This document shows, in pieces, positions 6,748 through 15,410 of a DNA stretch of 25,059 nucleotides. The translations under genes and the position numbers were made by a program. Origin of the DNA: DSPP01 sp964607165 (GTDB lineage: Bacteria; Zixibacteria; MSB-5A5; DSPP01). The DNA lies in NCBI GenBank assembly GCA_964607165.1, contig CAZSIT010000033.1, forward strand, positions 1-25,059, written 5' to 3'. Numbering within the stretch: the stretch's first letter is position 1; every line of letters begins with the position of its first letter. The notes beneath the pieces were generated by a model, which had not been told where the DNA came from, did no database searches, and saw nothing but the letters and a program-made list of their open reading frames with translations.

Positions 6748-8169
6748 ATGTCTGGCTCTGCCGCACCACTTTCTTTTTTTGAAAACGTCTGCGCCTATTT
6801 TGACAAAGCCGCCGCTTTCACCCAACACCCCAAAGGGCTTTTAGACCAAATCAAGGTTTGTAATTGCGTCTATGCGTTTAAATTCCCCATCCGCACCCGG
6901 AACGGATACGAAGTTATCTCCGGCTGGCGGGTGGAGCACAGCCATCACAAGCTGCCGGTCAAAGGAGGCATCCGCTATTCCGAGGATGTGAATGAAGATG
7001 AAGTGAAGGCCCTGGCGGCCTTGATGACTTATAAATGCGCCGTGGTGGACGTGCCCTTTGGCGGAGCCAAAGGCGGGGTGAAAATCAACCCGAAAAAACA
7101 TAACGTGGAGGAACTGGAGCAAATCACCCGGCGCTACACGGCGGAGCTGATAAAGAAAAACTTCATCGGGCCGGGCGTGGACGTGCCGGCGCCCGACTCC
7201 GGCACCGGCCCGCGGGAGATGGCTTGGATTGCCGACACCTACGCCGCCTTTAATCCGGGACAGTTGAATGCCTTCGGTTGCGTGACCGGAAAACCGGTAT
7301 CCCAGGGAGGCGTCCGTGGCCGAACCGAGGCGACCGGGCGGGGAATCTACTACGCCTTGCGCGAGGTTTGCAACTATGCCGAAGATATGAAAAAACTGGG
7401 CCTCTCCACCGGACTGGCGGGGAAGTCGGTGGTGGTACAGGGATTTGGAAACGTCGGTTATTACGCCGCCAAGTTCTGCCAGGAGGAGGGCTGTCCGGTG
7501 GTCGCCATTGCCGTGCCGGAGGGCGCCATCTACAACCCGAAAGGGCTGGACGTTGATACGGCGTTCAAACACCGCAAAGAGACCGGCTCCCTATTGAATT
7601 TTCCCGGCGCCAAAAATCTTTCGAAAAGCACCGACGCCTTGGAGTCGGAGTGCGATATTCTGATTCCCTCCGCGCTGGAGAATCAGATTACGGAAGCCAA
7701 CGCCGGGCGCATCAAAGCCAAAATAATAGCCGAAGGAGCCAACGGCCCCACCACCGCCGCGGCGGATGAGATTTTGGCGAAAAAAGGGCTAATCGTCATC
7801 CCGGATATGTATGCCAACGCCGGCGGCGTGACCGTCTCGTATTTTGAATGGTTAAAAAACCTTTCGCACGTCCGTTTTGGGCGGATGGGGAAGCGCTTTG
7901 AATCCACCGCTTTCGACCGGATTCTGCAAGCCGTGGAAACAGCGACCGGCAAACGCTTCTCCGAACAGGAGCGCCAAATAGTAGTGCATGGGGCCGATGA
8001 AATTGATTTGGTGAACTCCGGCCTGGAGGAGACGATGGCGGTGGCCTATACTCAAATCCGGGAGGTCTGGAAGGCCAACCCTAAAATACCCGACTTGCGC
8101 ACGGCCGCTTTCGTTTCCGCCATCGACAAAATCGCCGCTGCCTATATGGAGTTGGGGATATTCCCGTAA
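6748..8169 (+). CDS. gdhA: glutamate dehydrogenase, large animal-like subfamily
   Basis: 473 residues from ATG 6748. It catalyses oxidative deamination of glutamate to 2-oxoglutarate and ammonia with NAD(P), or the reverse. The sequence follows the mitochondrial GDH type closely: SFFENVCAYFDKAA at the start, KGGIRYS (Lys72), TYKCAVVDVPFGGAKGG (Lys96 and Lys108) and GPGVDVPAPD (Asp150), equivalent to bovine Lys90, Lys114, Lys126 and Asp168. The dinucleotide site is GFGNVG (232-237). Between SYFEWLKNL and DLRTAA there are many more residues than in short bacterial GDHs, at the place of the animal antenna. An upstream in-frame extension to TTG 6658 is possible (30 more residues) but lacks a ribosome site. 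Coenzyme preference cannot be read with certainty. Confidence 0.95.
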   Translation: MSGSAAPLSFFENVCAYFDKAAAFTQHPKGLLDQIKVCNCVYAFKFPIRTRNGYEVISGWRVEHSHHKLPVKGGIRYSEDVNEDEVKALAALMTYKCAVVDVPFGGAKGGVKINPKKHNVEELEQITRRYTAELIKKNFIGPGVDVPAPDSGTGPREMAWIADTYAAFNPGQLNAFGCVTGKPVSQGGVRGRTEATGRGIYYALREVCNYAEDMKKLGLSTGLAGKSVVVQGFGNVGYYAAKFCQEEGCPVVAIAVPEGAIYNPKGLDVDTAFKHRKETGSLLNFPGAKNLSKSTDALESECDILIPSALENQITEANAGRIKAKIIAEGANGPTTAAADEILAKKGLIVIPDMYANAGGVTVSYFEWLKNLSHVRFGRMGKRFESTAFDRILQAVETATGKRFSEQERQIVVHGADEIDLVNSGLEETMAVAYTQIREVWKANPKIPDLRTAAFVSAIDKIAAAYMELGIFP

Positions 8170-8236
8170 GTTTTATTTAGTCTAATTATTGACCGCTAAC
8201 GAGGGATTAACGAGCCGGGCACCGCTCTACCGCTCG

Positions 8237-8264
8237 TTGACAAAATTTTTAAAACTTTTAATAT
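8237..8264 (+). promoter_or_regulatory. promoter of tRNA-Arg
   Basis: TTGACA (8237-8242), 16-base spacer, TAATAT (8259-8264); the tRNA begins 10 bases after the -10. Confidence 0.65.
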
Positions 8265-8273
8265 CCTTGTTAC

Positions 8274-8345
8274 GCCCCCGTAGCGTAACGGATAGCGCAT
8301 CAGCCTCCGGAGCTGACGGTTCCAGTTCGATTCTGGACGGGGGTA
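8274..8345 (+). tRNA. tRNA-Arg(CCG)
   Basis: 72-base cloverleaf: acceptor GCCCCCG pairs with CGGGGGT (with a terminal G-U), D stem GCGT/GCGC, anticodon arm TCAGC-CTCCGGA-GCTGA with anticodon CCG (codon CGG), a 4-base variable loop, T arm TCCAG-TTCGATT-CTGGA, discriminator A. CCA is not encoded. It lies downstream of gdh with its own promoter. Confidence 0.93.
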
Positions 8346-8357
8346 GTTCAAATACAG

Positions 8358-8385
8358 AGATTAGAGATTAGGGATCAGAGATTAG
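8358..8385. repeat. four tandem 7-bp units (AGATTAG)
   Basis: AGATTAG, AGATTAG, GGATCAG, AGATTAG in direct succession, starting 12 bases after the tRNA-Arg. Nothing else is seen in the space before the DUF1573 stop at 8427. Confidence 0.7.
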
Positions 8386-8426
8386 TAAAAATCTTCCTTT
8401 TCAAAGCAACCGGCATCTGTACCGCT

Positions 8427-9173
8427 TCAATATTCGGGAATGACTGTACCCGAAATCGTCAAGGTAAAGCGGGTCTTTTGGGTATCGCTGGAGGTCAACG
8501 TGAATGAAGAATTGAACTCTCCGGCCGGTGCGGACTTTGAAATGGTAACCTCCGCTTCGGTCGTTTCACCGGATGCCAACTTTTTCTTTTTGGTCTTAAA
8601 GCCGATGTAGCTGGCGGGTGGTTCCAATACGGAAAATGAAACCGCGCTGGAATCTTTGTTTGTAATCTTCAGAGTAATTTTTGCCGGTAAAACCCGCACG
8701 GTATCAAATATGACCGACGGAGGCTCAAAAGATAAAGGATTGGTAACCGAGATAAGATTGGCGGAAAATTCAATATCGGTCAAGGGCTGCACCGGATCGT
8801 TGGACTCCATAAAAACAACTTTGCCCACCGGGCCCATATACCCGGCGGAGTTAAAGGTCACCTGTAAATGCGCCGTATCGCCCGGCGCAATCACATCTTT
8901 ACTCAACGGAGCAGCGGTGCAGCCGCAAGACTTGTGCACGCTTCTGATTCTCAAAGTGTCGTTGCCGGCGTTTTTGATTACGTATTTGTGGGTAACCTTG
9001 CCCGCCCGGGGGATTATGCCAAAATCCCATTTCAGTTCGGACATTTGCAGTTTCGGCGCTTTCATGCTCGAATCCACGACAGGGATATTGGGCTGTTGAG
9101 CCGAAACAAAAGAAAAAAGTGTCAAAAAAAAGAAGCCCGCTATTGGGGCGCAGATAAGTTTTGTTTTCCTCAC
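8427..9173 (-). CDS. secreted DUF1573-domain protein
   Basis: 248 residues with a signal peptide (residues 1-25, cleavage likely after FVSA). A DUF1573 domain follows: WDFGIIPRAGKVTHKYVIKN, then HKSCGCTAAPL with Cys83 and Cys85, and IAPGDTAHLQVTFN. The second half (from about 145) is another Ig-like beta domain. Such proteins are common exported or surface proteins in the FCB group; their role is unknown, though the CGC motif could bind a metal or form a disulfide. Start GTG 9173 has AAGGAG upstream. It comes 63 bases after cusA on the same strand; a TTATATTATAT stretch in that gap (about 9197-9207) could be its own -10 region, so membership in the copper operon is possible but not certain. 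Confidence 0.88.
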   Translation of the reverse strand: MRKTKLICAPIAGFFFLTLFSFVSAQQPNIPVVDSSMKAPKLQMSELKWDFGIIPRAGKVTHKYVIKNAGNDTLRIRSVHKSCGCTAAPLSKDVIAPGDTAHLQVTFNSAGYMGPVGKVVFMESNDPVQPLTDIEFSANLISVTNPLSFEPPSVIFDTVRVLPAKITLKITNKDSSAVSFSVLEPPASYIGFKTKKKKLASGETTEAEVTISKSAPAGEFNSSFTLTSSDTQKTRFTLTISGTVIPEY

Positions 9174-9236
9174 GTTGTCATCTCCTTACCTCATATAATA
9201 TAACACCAAAACCACTCTTTTTTGCTAAAACAGCTT

Positions 9237-12200
9237 TTAAGCTCCCGTTACGGATTTCAATCCGGAATACTTCAGCGTTCCGGTTTTCAGCGCGCGTTCC
9301 TTCATCAAGCGGAAAATAATGGGGGTGACCAGCAAAACGTGAACGGCGGAGGTTATCATCCCTCCTATCATCGGGGCGGCAATCGGTTTCATCACGTCCG
9401 AACCGATGGCGCCCGACCACATAATCGGAACCAGCCCCAACAACGCGGCGAAAACGGTCATCAACTTCGGGCGCAAACGCAGAACCGCTCCTTCAAGAGT
9501 GGCATTGAAAACATCTTTTTCGGTGATCGTGCCGGCGCCCAGTTTTCTATCCAAGGCCTCGTGCAGATAAATGACCATTACCACGCCGGTTTCCACGGCG
9601 ACGCCGTAAAGGGCGATAAAGCCGACCCAGACGGCAACCGAAAGGTTGTAGCCCAAGAGCCAGACCAAAAACATCCCCCCCACCATCGCAAAGGGAACGG
9701 AAAGCATAACCATCGAGGCCTCGAGGGCGGAATGGAAGGTGAAGTAAAGCAAAACGAAGATGACCAAGAGGACAATGGGCATTACCAATTGCAGGCGTTT
9801 GCGGAACCGCTCTTGATTTTCAAATTGCCCGCTCCAGGTGTAATAATACCCGGAAGGCAGGCGGAGCTGTTCTTTTAACTTTTTGTCGGCTTCATCCACA
9901 AAGCTCCCCACGTCCCTGCCCCGCACGTTCAACAGTACTAAGGAACGCAAAAGGGAGGCCTCGCTGTTTATCATCGGCGGACCGGAGCTGAAATGGATAT
10001 CGGCCAACTGTTCCAACGGAATCTGGGCTCCGGATGGCGCCATCACCAAGGTTCGCTTAATGGCATCCAGATTATCTCGAAAAGCACGCGCGTAGCGCAC
10101 TCGAATCGGAAATCGCCGCCTCCCTTCCACCGTTCGGGAAGCTACCATCCCTCCCACGGCAACCTCGATTACATCCTGAACGTCTTTGACCGTAAGCCCG
10201 TAGCGGGCAATCTTATCCCGATTCAAGTCAATTTCCAGATAGGAACCGCCCACCGTCCGCTCGGCGAAAAGATCGGTGGCCCCCCGCACCGTATGCAAAA
10301 TCTCTTCGGCTTTGATGGCCAGTCTTTCCAGGGTGTCGAGATTATCCCCCATAATTTTCAGCCCCAGCTCGGTGCGCACGCCGGTAGCCAGCATGTTGAT
10401 GCGGTTGATAATCGGCATCGTCCAGGCGTTGACGACGCCCGGGATTTTGGTTTTTTCGTTCATTTCCGAAATCAATTTGTCTTTCGTCAACCCCGGCCGC
10501 CACTGGTCCTTGGGTTTTAAGTTGACGATGGTTTCAATCATCGAAACCGGGGCCGGGTCGGTGGCGGTCTCGGCACGGCCGACCTTGCCCAAAACCCCCA
10601 AGACGGTGTCAACCTCCGGGATTTGGCGTAAGATTTCATCCTGGGCTTGGAGGATTCGTTTGGCTTCAGTAACCGTGACGTTGGGAAGGGTGACCGGCAT
10701 ATACAAAAGCGACCCTTCATACAGAGGTGGCATCCACTCCCGCCCCATATTCACAAACAAAATAAAAGTTGCCACCAGGGCCAGAAAGTTGATGCCCAGT
10801 ACCCTCCAAGGATTGCGCAGGCAGAGTTTCAAAAGCGGTTCATAAAGTCGGACGAAAAAGCGGGTTATCAGGTTTTTTTCTTCCGGCTTCATTTTTCCCT
10901 TGAGAAGAAAAATCATTAAAACCGGAACGAGGGTAATTGCTAAAATCGCCGCCGCCGCCATTGCTGCGGTTTTAGTGAAAGCCAGTGGAAAAAAGAGTTT
11001 TTTATCCGGCCCTTCCAGCATAAAAACCGGCACGAAGGACAAAACAATGATGGCCAAAGAAAAGAAAATTGGCCGGCCGACCTGGCTGGCGGCGTGCAGG
11101 ATTACCTCGCTGCGCGGGGCAGCGGGGTTATCGGTCAGATGCCGATGGGCGTTTTCCACCATCACGATGCCGGAGTCAATCAGAACGCCGATGGCCACCG
11201 CAATCCCGCCCAGAGACATAATGTTGGAAGTCATCCCAAAATGCCGCATCGCCAGAAACGAAGCCAAAACCGCCAGCGGAATAGTCAGGATTACAACCAG
11301 AGCGGAGCGGAAATGAAACAAAAAGAGTAAAACCACCAAACTGACGATGATTATTTCTTCGATAAGCGAACGGCGCAAAGAATGGATCGACTCGGCGATT
11401 AGAACCGACCGGTCGTAGGCGGTTTTAATTTCAACACCGGGTGGCAGGCCCCTTTTCAGCTCCTTGATTTTCTCTTTGACCCGGTCGATGACTTTCTTGG
11501 CGTTTTCCCCGAAGCGCATCACGATGATTCCCCCTGCAACCTCCCCTTCACCATTTTTATCGATGACGCCGCGCCGCTCGGCACCTCCCAACTGGACGGA
11601 GGCGACGTTTTTAAGGTAAACCGGCACACCCCCGGGCCCGGTTTTCAAAACGACATTTTCCAGGTCGGCGACGGAACCGACGTATCCCCGGCCGCGAACC
11701 TGAAATTCGACGTCGTTTTCGTTCAACAGGCTGCCGCCCACCTCGTTGTTGGATGCCTTTACCTTTTCCATTACTTCGTTGACCGAAAGGCCGAAGGCGG
11801 ATAGTTTGCGCGGGTCCAGTTCGACTTCGTATTGGCGGACAAATCCGCCCATCGAAGCCACTTCCGCCACGCCTGGAACCGAATTCAACTGATACCGGAT
11901 ATACCAATCTTGCAGGGCGCGCAGCTCGGCTAAGTCGTATCCTTTCCCTTCGACCGTGTACCAAAAGACATGGCCAACGCCAGTGCCGTCCGGCCCCAAA
12001 ACCGGGGCCACGCCAGGCGGTAGGGTGCCGGCTATATAATTCAGCCGTTCCAGAACGCGCGTACGCCCCCAGTACAAATCGACGTCGTCTTCGAAGATGA
12101 TGTAAATCCAGGAAAAACCGAACATCGAGGTGCCCCGCACGGCTTTGACGTGCGGCAGTCCCAAAAGATTGGAGGTCAAAGGATAGGTAATCTGGTCCTC

Positions 12201-12383
12201 GACGATTTGGGGCGAACGTCCCGGCCACTCGGTGAAAACGATGACTTGGTTGTCGGAAAGATCTGGAATGGCATCGATGGGGGTATTGAAAAGGGCCCAG
12301 TAGCCCCACAAAAGTACCACAACAGCAACTAGAAAGACGATGAAACGGTTTTTAATTGACCAGGCGATGATTTTTTCAATCAT
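9237..12383 (-). CDS. cusA: copper/silver efflux RND pump, inner-membrane subunit (CusA-type)
   Basis: 1048 residues, the full length of the heavy-metal (HME) branch of RND pumps, which use the proton gradient to push metal through a tripartite CusCBA channel. Twelve membrane segments are expected: TM1 near 12-33, a block near 340-500 that includes GVLIDSGIVMVENAH (the acidic proton-relay residue), and the C-terminal block near 860-1030. The three Met residues that bind Cu(I)/Ag(I) in E. coli CusA (573, 623, 672) align with Met562 (LLYMP), Met615 (VSMIET) and Met664 (INMLATG), so copper or silver is the likely substrate rather than Zn/Co/Cd. It lies after cusB in the same operon, but no ribosome site is visible at ATG 12383, and a hairpin lies between the two genes. 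Confidence 0.97.
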   Translation of the reverse strand: MIEKIIAWSIKNRFIVFLVAVVVLLWGYWALFNTPIDAIPDLSDNQVIVFTEWPGRSPQIVEDQITYPLTSNLLGLPHVKAVRGTSMFGFSWIYIIFEDDVDLYWGRTRVLERLNYIAGTLPPGVAPVLGPDGTGVGHVFWYTVEGKGYDLAELRALQDWYIRYQLNSVPGVAEVASMGGFVRQYEVELDPRKLSAFGLSVNEVMEKVKASNNEVGGSLLNENDVEFQVRGRGYVGSVADLENVVLKTGPGGVPVYLKNVASVQLGGAERRGVIDKNGEGEVAGGIIVMRFGENAKKVIDRVKEKIKELKRGLPPGVEIKTAYDRSVLIAESIHSLRRSLIEEIIIVSLVVLLFLFHFRSALVVILTIPLAVLASFLAMRHFGMTSNIMSLGGIAVAIGVLIDSGIVMVENAHRHLTDNPAAPRSEVILHAASQVGRPIFFSLAIIVLSFVPVFMLEGPDKKLFFPLAFTKTAAMAAAAILAITLVPVLMIFLLKGKMKPEEKNLITRFFVRLYEPLLKLCLRNPWRVLGINFLALVATFILFVNMGREWMPPLYEGSLLYMPVTLPNVTVTEAKRILQAQDEILRQIPEVDTVLGVLGKVGRAETATDPAPVSMIETIVNLKPKDQWRPGLTKDKLISEMNEKTKIPGVVNAWTMPIINRINMLATGVRTELGLKIMGDNLDTLERLAIKAEEILHTVRGATDLFAERTVGGSYLEIDLNRDKIARYGLTVKDVQDVIEVAVGGMVASRTVEGRRRFPIRVRYARAFRDNLDAIKRTLVMAPSGAQIPLEQLADIHFSSGPPMINSEASLLRSLVLLNVRGRDVGSFVDEADKKLKEQLRLPSGYYYTWSGQFENQERFRKRLQLVMPIVLLVIFVLLYFTFHSALEASMVMLSVPFAMVGGMFLVWLLGYNLSVAVWVGFIALYGVAVETGVVMVIYLHEALDRKLGAGTITEKDVFNATLEGAVLRLRPKLMTVFAALLGLVPIMWSGAIGSDVMKPIAAPMIGGMITSAVHVLLVTPIIFRLMKERALKTGTLKYSGLKSVTGA

Positions 12384-12416
12384 AGAAGTTTTTCAATCGA
12401 CAATGACTCAATCCCC

Positions 12417-12452
12417 CAATCGTCAATTGAATCATTGATTCATTGACGATTG
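12417..12452 (-). repeat. hairpin in the cusB-cusA gap
   Basis: CAATCGTCAAT (12417-12427) pairs with ATTGACGATTG (12442-12452), and inside it GAATC pairs with GATTC: a 16-bp stem with one bulged base. CAATGAC (12400-12406) and GTCATTG (12454-12460) flank it and could extend or compete with the stem. It sits just before the weak cusA start. Confidence 0.7.
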
Positions 12453-12466
12453 TGTCATTGAAAAAA

Positions 12467-13738
12467 CTAATGCGTTTCATGCTCGGAGTGTCCCGTGTGA
12501 CCTGCCGCCGGCTTACCCAGGCGGAACTGCGCTTCCGAGTCGAGCAGATATCCACCGGAGGAAACCACTTCCTCCCCTTCGGCAAGCCCCGATAGCACCT
12601 CCCAAAAGTCGCCGCCTTTGATGCCCATATCCACCGCGCGTGGTTCAAAAGTGGTCGGGCCGGCTTTAACCCAGACCACCCGGCGGTTGCCGGTTTCCAG
12701 AACGGCGGAAGTTGGAATGGCCAGAACTTTTCTGCCGGTCTGGATTTTGACGTCCACGTCCACATACATCCCCGGCTTGAGCAAAAGCTCCAGGTTTTCT
12801 AACTCGGCGCGCACCCGAATAGTGCGGGTGTCTTTATTCACCTCCGGCGAGAGAAACGAAACCCGGCCGGAAAATTTTTTGCCCGGATAGGCAGGCGTGG
12901 TGATCGAAACCGGCGTGCCGACGGAAACCCCGGCAATTTCATATTCGTAAATTTCGGCCCAGACCCAGACCACCGACAAATCGGCAATATCAAAAACTAC
13001 ATCTCCTTCTATCACGTAACTGCCGGGCAGTTTATTGCGGGCCACCACCACACCCGAACGGGGGGAGTATATGGTGAGGTGGGTGTAGGTCGTGTCCCCT
13101 GACTCGATATTGGACAGCTGTTCCGTCGTAATTCCCCAGAGAAAAAGCTTTTCACGGGCCGCTTTCAGAAAGCTGGTGTCGGACGTATGGGCTGTTTGCC
13201 CGGCTTTGGGCAGATGCAACAGGTATTCTTTTTGAGCCATCACCAGTTCCGGCGAGTAGATGACGAAAAGCGGGTCTCCTTTTTGCACGGAGGCGCCGGT
13301 GAAATCGACAAACAGTCTTTCAATTCTTCCCGGCACCCGGCTGGGAACATGGTACAGCCGCTGTTCGCTCGCCTCCACCGTGCCGACGGTTCCAATCGAG
13401 CGCTCCAGCCGGCGGTGTTCTGCCTTGGTGGTGGCAACGTTCGCCAAAACCTGCTTGTCTGCCGGAAGGGTAAGCTGAAACTTCTCTTCCCCGGCGGCCG
13501 CCGAACCGGCAAAAAGCCCGCTGCGCTTTTCCATCACCATCCCGCAAATCGGGCAGGCCCCTGGCTTGTCGCTGGAGACGGCCAGATGCATCGAGCAGGT
13601 GTAGTCATCTTTTTTTACCTGCCCTTCTCTCTCTGGCGCCGAACCGGCGGATTGTTCCTCCCGTTTCGCTTTACAGGCCGTTATTGACAGCAGCCCGGCA
13701 ATAGCAAGCAAGGCCAGGCCGAAAATTATTTTTTTCAC
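12467..13738 (-). CDS. cusB: periplasmic adaptor (CusB-type) with N-terminal heavy-metal-binding domain
   Basis: 423 residues from GTG 13738. This is the membrane-fusion protein that joins the RND pump to the outer-membrane factor and hands metal to the pump. The signal peptide ends in a lipobox (ITAC, lipid Cys22), so it is probably an inner-membrane-anchored lipoprotein. Residues 46-71 form a heavy-metal-binding domain (CSMH with Cys48, Met50, His51; CPICGM with Cys62, Cys65, Met67). The barrel-sandwich/hairpin region (EASEQRLYHVPSRVPGRIER; later YSPRSGVVVARNKLPGSYV) and the beta barrel follow. The C-terminus is His-rich. The start overlaps the stop of the preceding gene by one base (TAGTG), which suggests translational coupling; an upstream ATG at 13777 lies inside that gene and is less likely. 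Confidence 0.94.
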   Translation of the reverse strand: MKKIIFGLALLAIAGLLSITACKAKREEQSAGSAPEREGQVKKDDYTCSMHLAVSSDKPGACPICGMVMEKRSGLFAGSAAAGEEKFQLTLPADKQVLANVATTKAEHRRLERSIGTVGTVEASEQRLYHVPSRVPGRIERLFVDFTGASVQKGDPLFVIYSPELVMAQKEYLLHLPKAGQTAHTSDTSFLKAAREKLFLWGITTEQLSNIESGDTTYTHLTIYSPRSGVVVARNKLPGSYVIEGDVVFDIADLSVVWVWAEIYEYEIAGVSVGTPVSITTPAYPGKKFSGRVSFLSPEVNKDTRTIRVRAELENLELLLKPGMYVDVDVKIQTGRKVLAIPTSAVLETGNRRVVWVKAGPTTFEPRAVDMGIKGGDFWEVLSGLAEGEEVVSSGGYLLDSEAQFRLGKPAAGHTGHSEHETH

Positions 13739-13977
13739 TATTCTTTCTTTTCCAAGTCCATACCGCACTTCGAGCATTTATCCGGCTTGTCGGAAGTTAT
13801 TTCCGGATGCATCGGACAGGCATAGACCGCCGCCAGAAGAGAATCGGCTTTCATCCCCGCTTGGGACGTATCGCCGGCGGGGGCCGCCGTTTCTTGTTTT
13901 GCCTGTTCCTTCTTGCACCCGGAATACACCAGCACTCCAAGCCCCAACAGCGCCGACAAAATCAGCATCTTTTTCAT
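13738..13977 (-). CDS. small lipoprotein with heavy-metal-binding domain
   Basis: 79 residues. Signal peptide with lipobox VYSGC (lipid Cys21), a flexible Ala/Gln-rich linker, then one heavy-metal-binding domain: ACPMHPEITSDKPDKCSKCG with Cys54, Met56, His57, Cys68, Cys71 and Met73. The domain is the same as the one at the front of the adjacent adaptor, so this is probably a free periplasmic copper carrier or sensor that feeds CusB, in the place where CusF stands in E. coli. ATG 13977 is preceded by AAGGAG. It lies 15 bases after cusC and overlaps cusB by one base. Confidence 0.88.
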   Translation of the reverse strand: MKKMLILSALLGLGVLVYSGCKKEQAKQETAAPAGDTSQAGMKADSLLAAVYACPMHPEITSDKPDKCSKCGMDLEKKE

Positions 13978-13992
13978 TTTTTCTCCTTTTTG

Positions 13993-15273
13993 TTAGTTGC
14001 TCCCAACCGTTTTTTCTAATTCCGCTTTCGTCTTCCAGTATTCCGATAACAGCTCAATATATTTTCTTTCCAATTCTATTTGACCAAGCTGGGTCTCGGA
14101 GAAATCGGGGAAAGAAAGTTTCCCCACTGTATAAGCGGTCTGGCTCTCTTCCACCAAAAAACGGGCACGGGGCATCAACTCATCTTTATACAGCCGGACT
14201 TGCTTTTCCAGCCGCTCGATTTCGGCAGAGAACATTGCAACTTCGGTCCGTTTTTGGTTTTCGATATTTTTGCGCAAAAATTTGAACCGCTCGATTTCCA
14301 GGCTTTTCCCCTGAACTTCCTTGGAACGGGTGGTCCAGGAAAAGAGTGGCAGCCGCAAGGAAAGTTTGCCGCCATAAACGTTCATCAGCCGATCCAGATG
14401 GAAGGGGTCTATCATCCCCTTATTGTAGTAAGCGCCCACTACAAAATCGGGGTAATACTGCTTTGCAGCCAGGTTTTTCTCAAACCGCGCTTTCTCTTCC
14501 CGGGCGGAGAGCATACCGATTTCCGGGTTCCTATAAAGCGCCGACTCTACAAGCCAATCCTTCGGCAAACTGGGAGCCAAAACTTCGGACAAAGCTTCTG
14601 CCCGCAGGCTTTCCGCTCCAAAATTCTCTCCCGTGAGATAAGATAACATCGCCTCGACTTTAGTTAGTTTTTCTTCCAACTCCAATTTTTCCGACTCTAT
14701 TTTCTTTTGCTCCACTTGAGCGCGCAGGTATTCGTGGTGAGACCCTTCCGCTTGAGCATAACGCGTCTGCGTAAAGCTGACCAGCTTTCGCCAGATATCT
14801 TCAGCCTGTTCCAACAGTGCCTTCTCTTGAAGGGTTTGGGCCCATTCATAGTAAACCTTTTTAGCTTCCGACAGACGCTCAAGAGTGGTTTGTTTAAGGC
14901 CAAACTCGGTTTCAAGTTTTTCTTGACCGGCAATTTTCTTTTTCAAATTAAGCGTTCCAAAATAAGGCAGTTTTTGGCTGACTCCGAAAATCCGGCCTAA
15001 AAGCTTATCTTGAACAATGATATTGCTCGAACCGGGTGCCGGATAATCGGCTGGCATTCTGGATAAGTCCACGTCCAACATCGGGTCTTCCCAGGCGCCG
15101 GATGCGCGATACATCGCATCCTTGGCTTGAACCTCTTTCTGACCCGCCAAAATCTCCGGATTGTTTCTCTCAACTTTCGCCAGGAAATCCTTCAAGGTCA
15201 GTACCTGCTGGGCGTTTAGGGAAGCTGGTATAGTTGCCATTACGGTCAAAGTTATCCACCAAACTCGTTTCAT
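13993..15273 (-). CDS. cusC: outer-membrane factor (CusC/TolC-type)
   Basis: 426 residues from ATG 15273, which has AAGGAGG five bases upstream; a longer frame to 15414 would cover the operator region and is unlikely. Signal peptide 1-22 (ending NAQQ). The rest is the TolC-type repeat of long helices: LTLKDFLAKVERNNPEILAG, the middle FGVSQKLPYFG, and SYxxGKLSFPDFSE-like text in the second repeat (AYTVGKLSFPDFSETQLG). It forms the outer-membrane exit duct of the copper pump. It is the first gene after the palindromic operator at 15354-15375. Confidence 0.92.
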   Translation of the reverse strand: MKRVWWITLTVMATIPASLNAQQVLTLKDFLAKVERNNPEILAGQKEVQAKDAMYRASGAWEDPMLDVDLSRMPADYPAPGSSNIIVQDKLLGRIFGVSQKLPYFGTLNLKKKIAGQEKLETEFGLKQTTLERLSEAKKVYYEWAQTLQEKALLEQAEDIWRKLVSFTQTRYAQAEGSHHEYLRAQVEQKKIESEKLELEEKLTKVEAMLSYLTGENFGAESLRAEALSEVLAPSLPKDWLVESALYRNPEIGMLSAREEKARFEKNLAAKQYYPDFVVGAYYNKGMIDPFHLDRLMNVYGGKLSLRLPLFSWTTRSKEVQGKSLEIERFKFLRKNIENQKRTEVAMFSAEIERLEKQVRLYKDELMPRARFLVEESQTAYTVGKLSFPDFSETQLGQIELERKYIELLSEYWKTKAELEKTVGSN

Positions 15274-15353
15274 CCGCCTCCTTATAAAGGCAACTGGTTT
15301 GCCAACCAGTAACCGCCTGCTATATAACAAATTACGGAATCGGAAGTGAGCTT

Positions 15354-15375
15354 TTTTGTAGCATATCCTACAAAA
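15354..15375. promoter_or_regulatory. palindromic operator before cusC
   Basis: TTTTGTAG and CTACAAAA around a 6-base centre: a perfect 8+8 palindrome. Its inner 16 bases TGTAGCATATCCTACA differ at only two positions from the palindrome at 19290-19305. A GTTATATAG box between it and cusC (about 15318-15326, minus strand) could be a -10. Confidence 0.6.
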
Positions 15376-15410
15376 GGATATTGATTTGATACAAAAATCC
15401 CGACCCGCAA

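Noticed and set aside
6841..7572. 243-codon minus-strand open frame inside gdh
   Set aside because: It lies wholly opposite a strongly conserved enzyme gene, has no ribosome site and shows no family features; it is a by-product of codon bias.
11611..12309. 232-codon minus-strand open frame inside cusA in another frame
   Set aside because: Arg/Ser/Pro-rich text with no motif, fully contained in cusA; typical of an alternative frame in GC-rich coding DNA.
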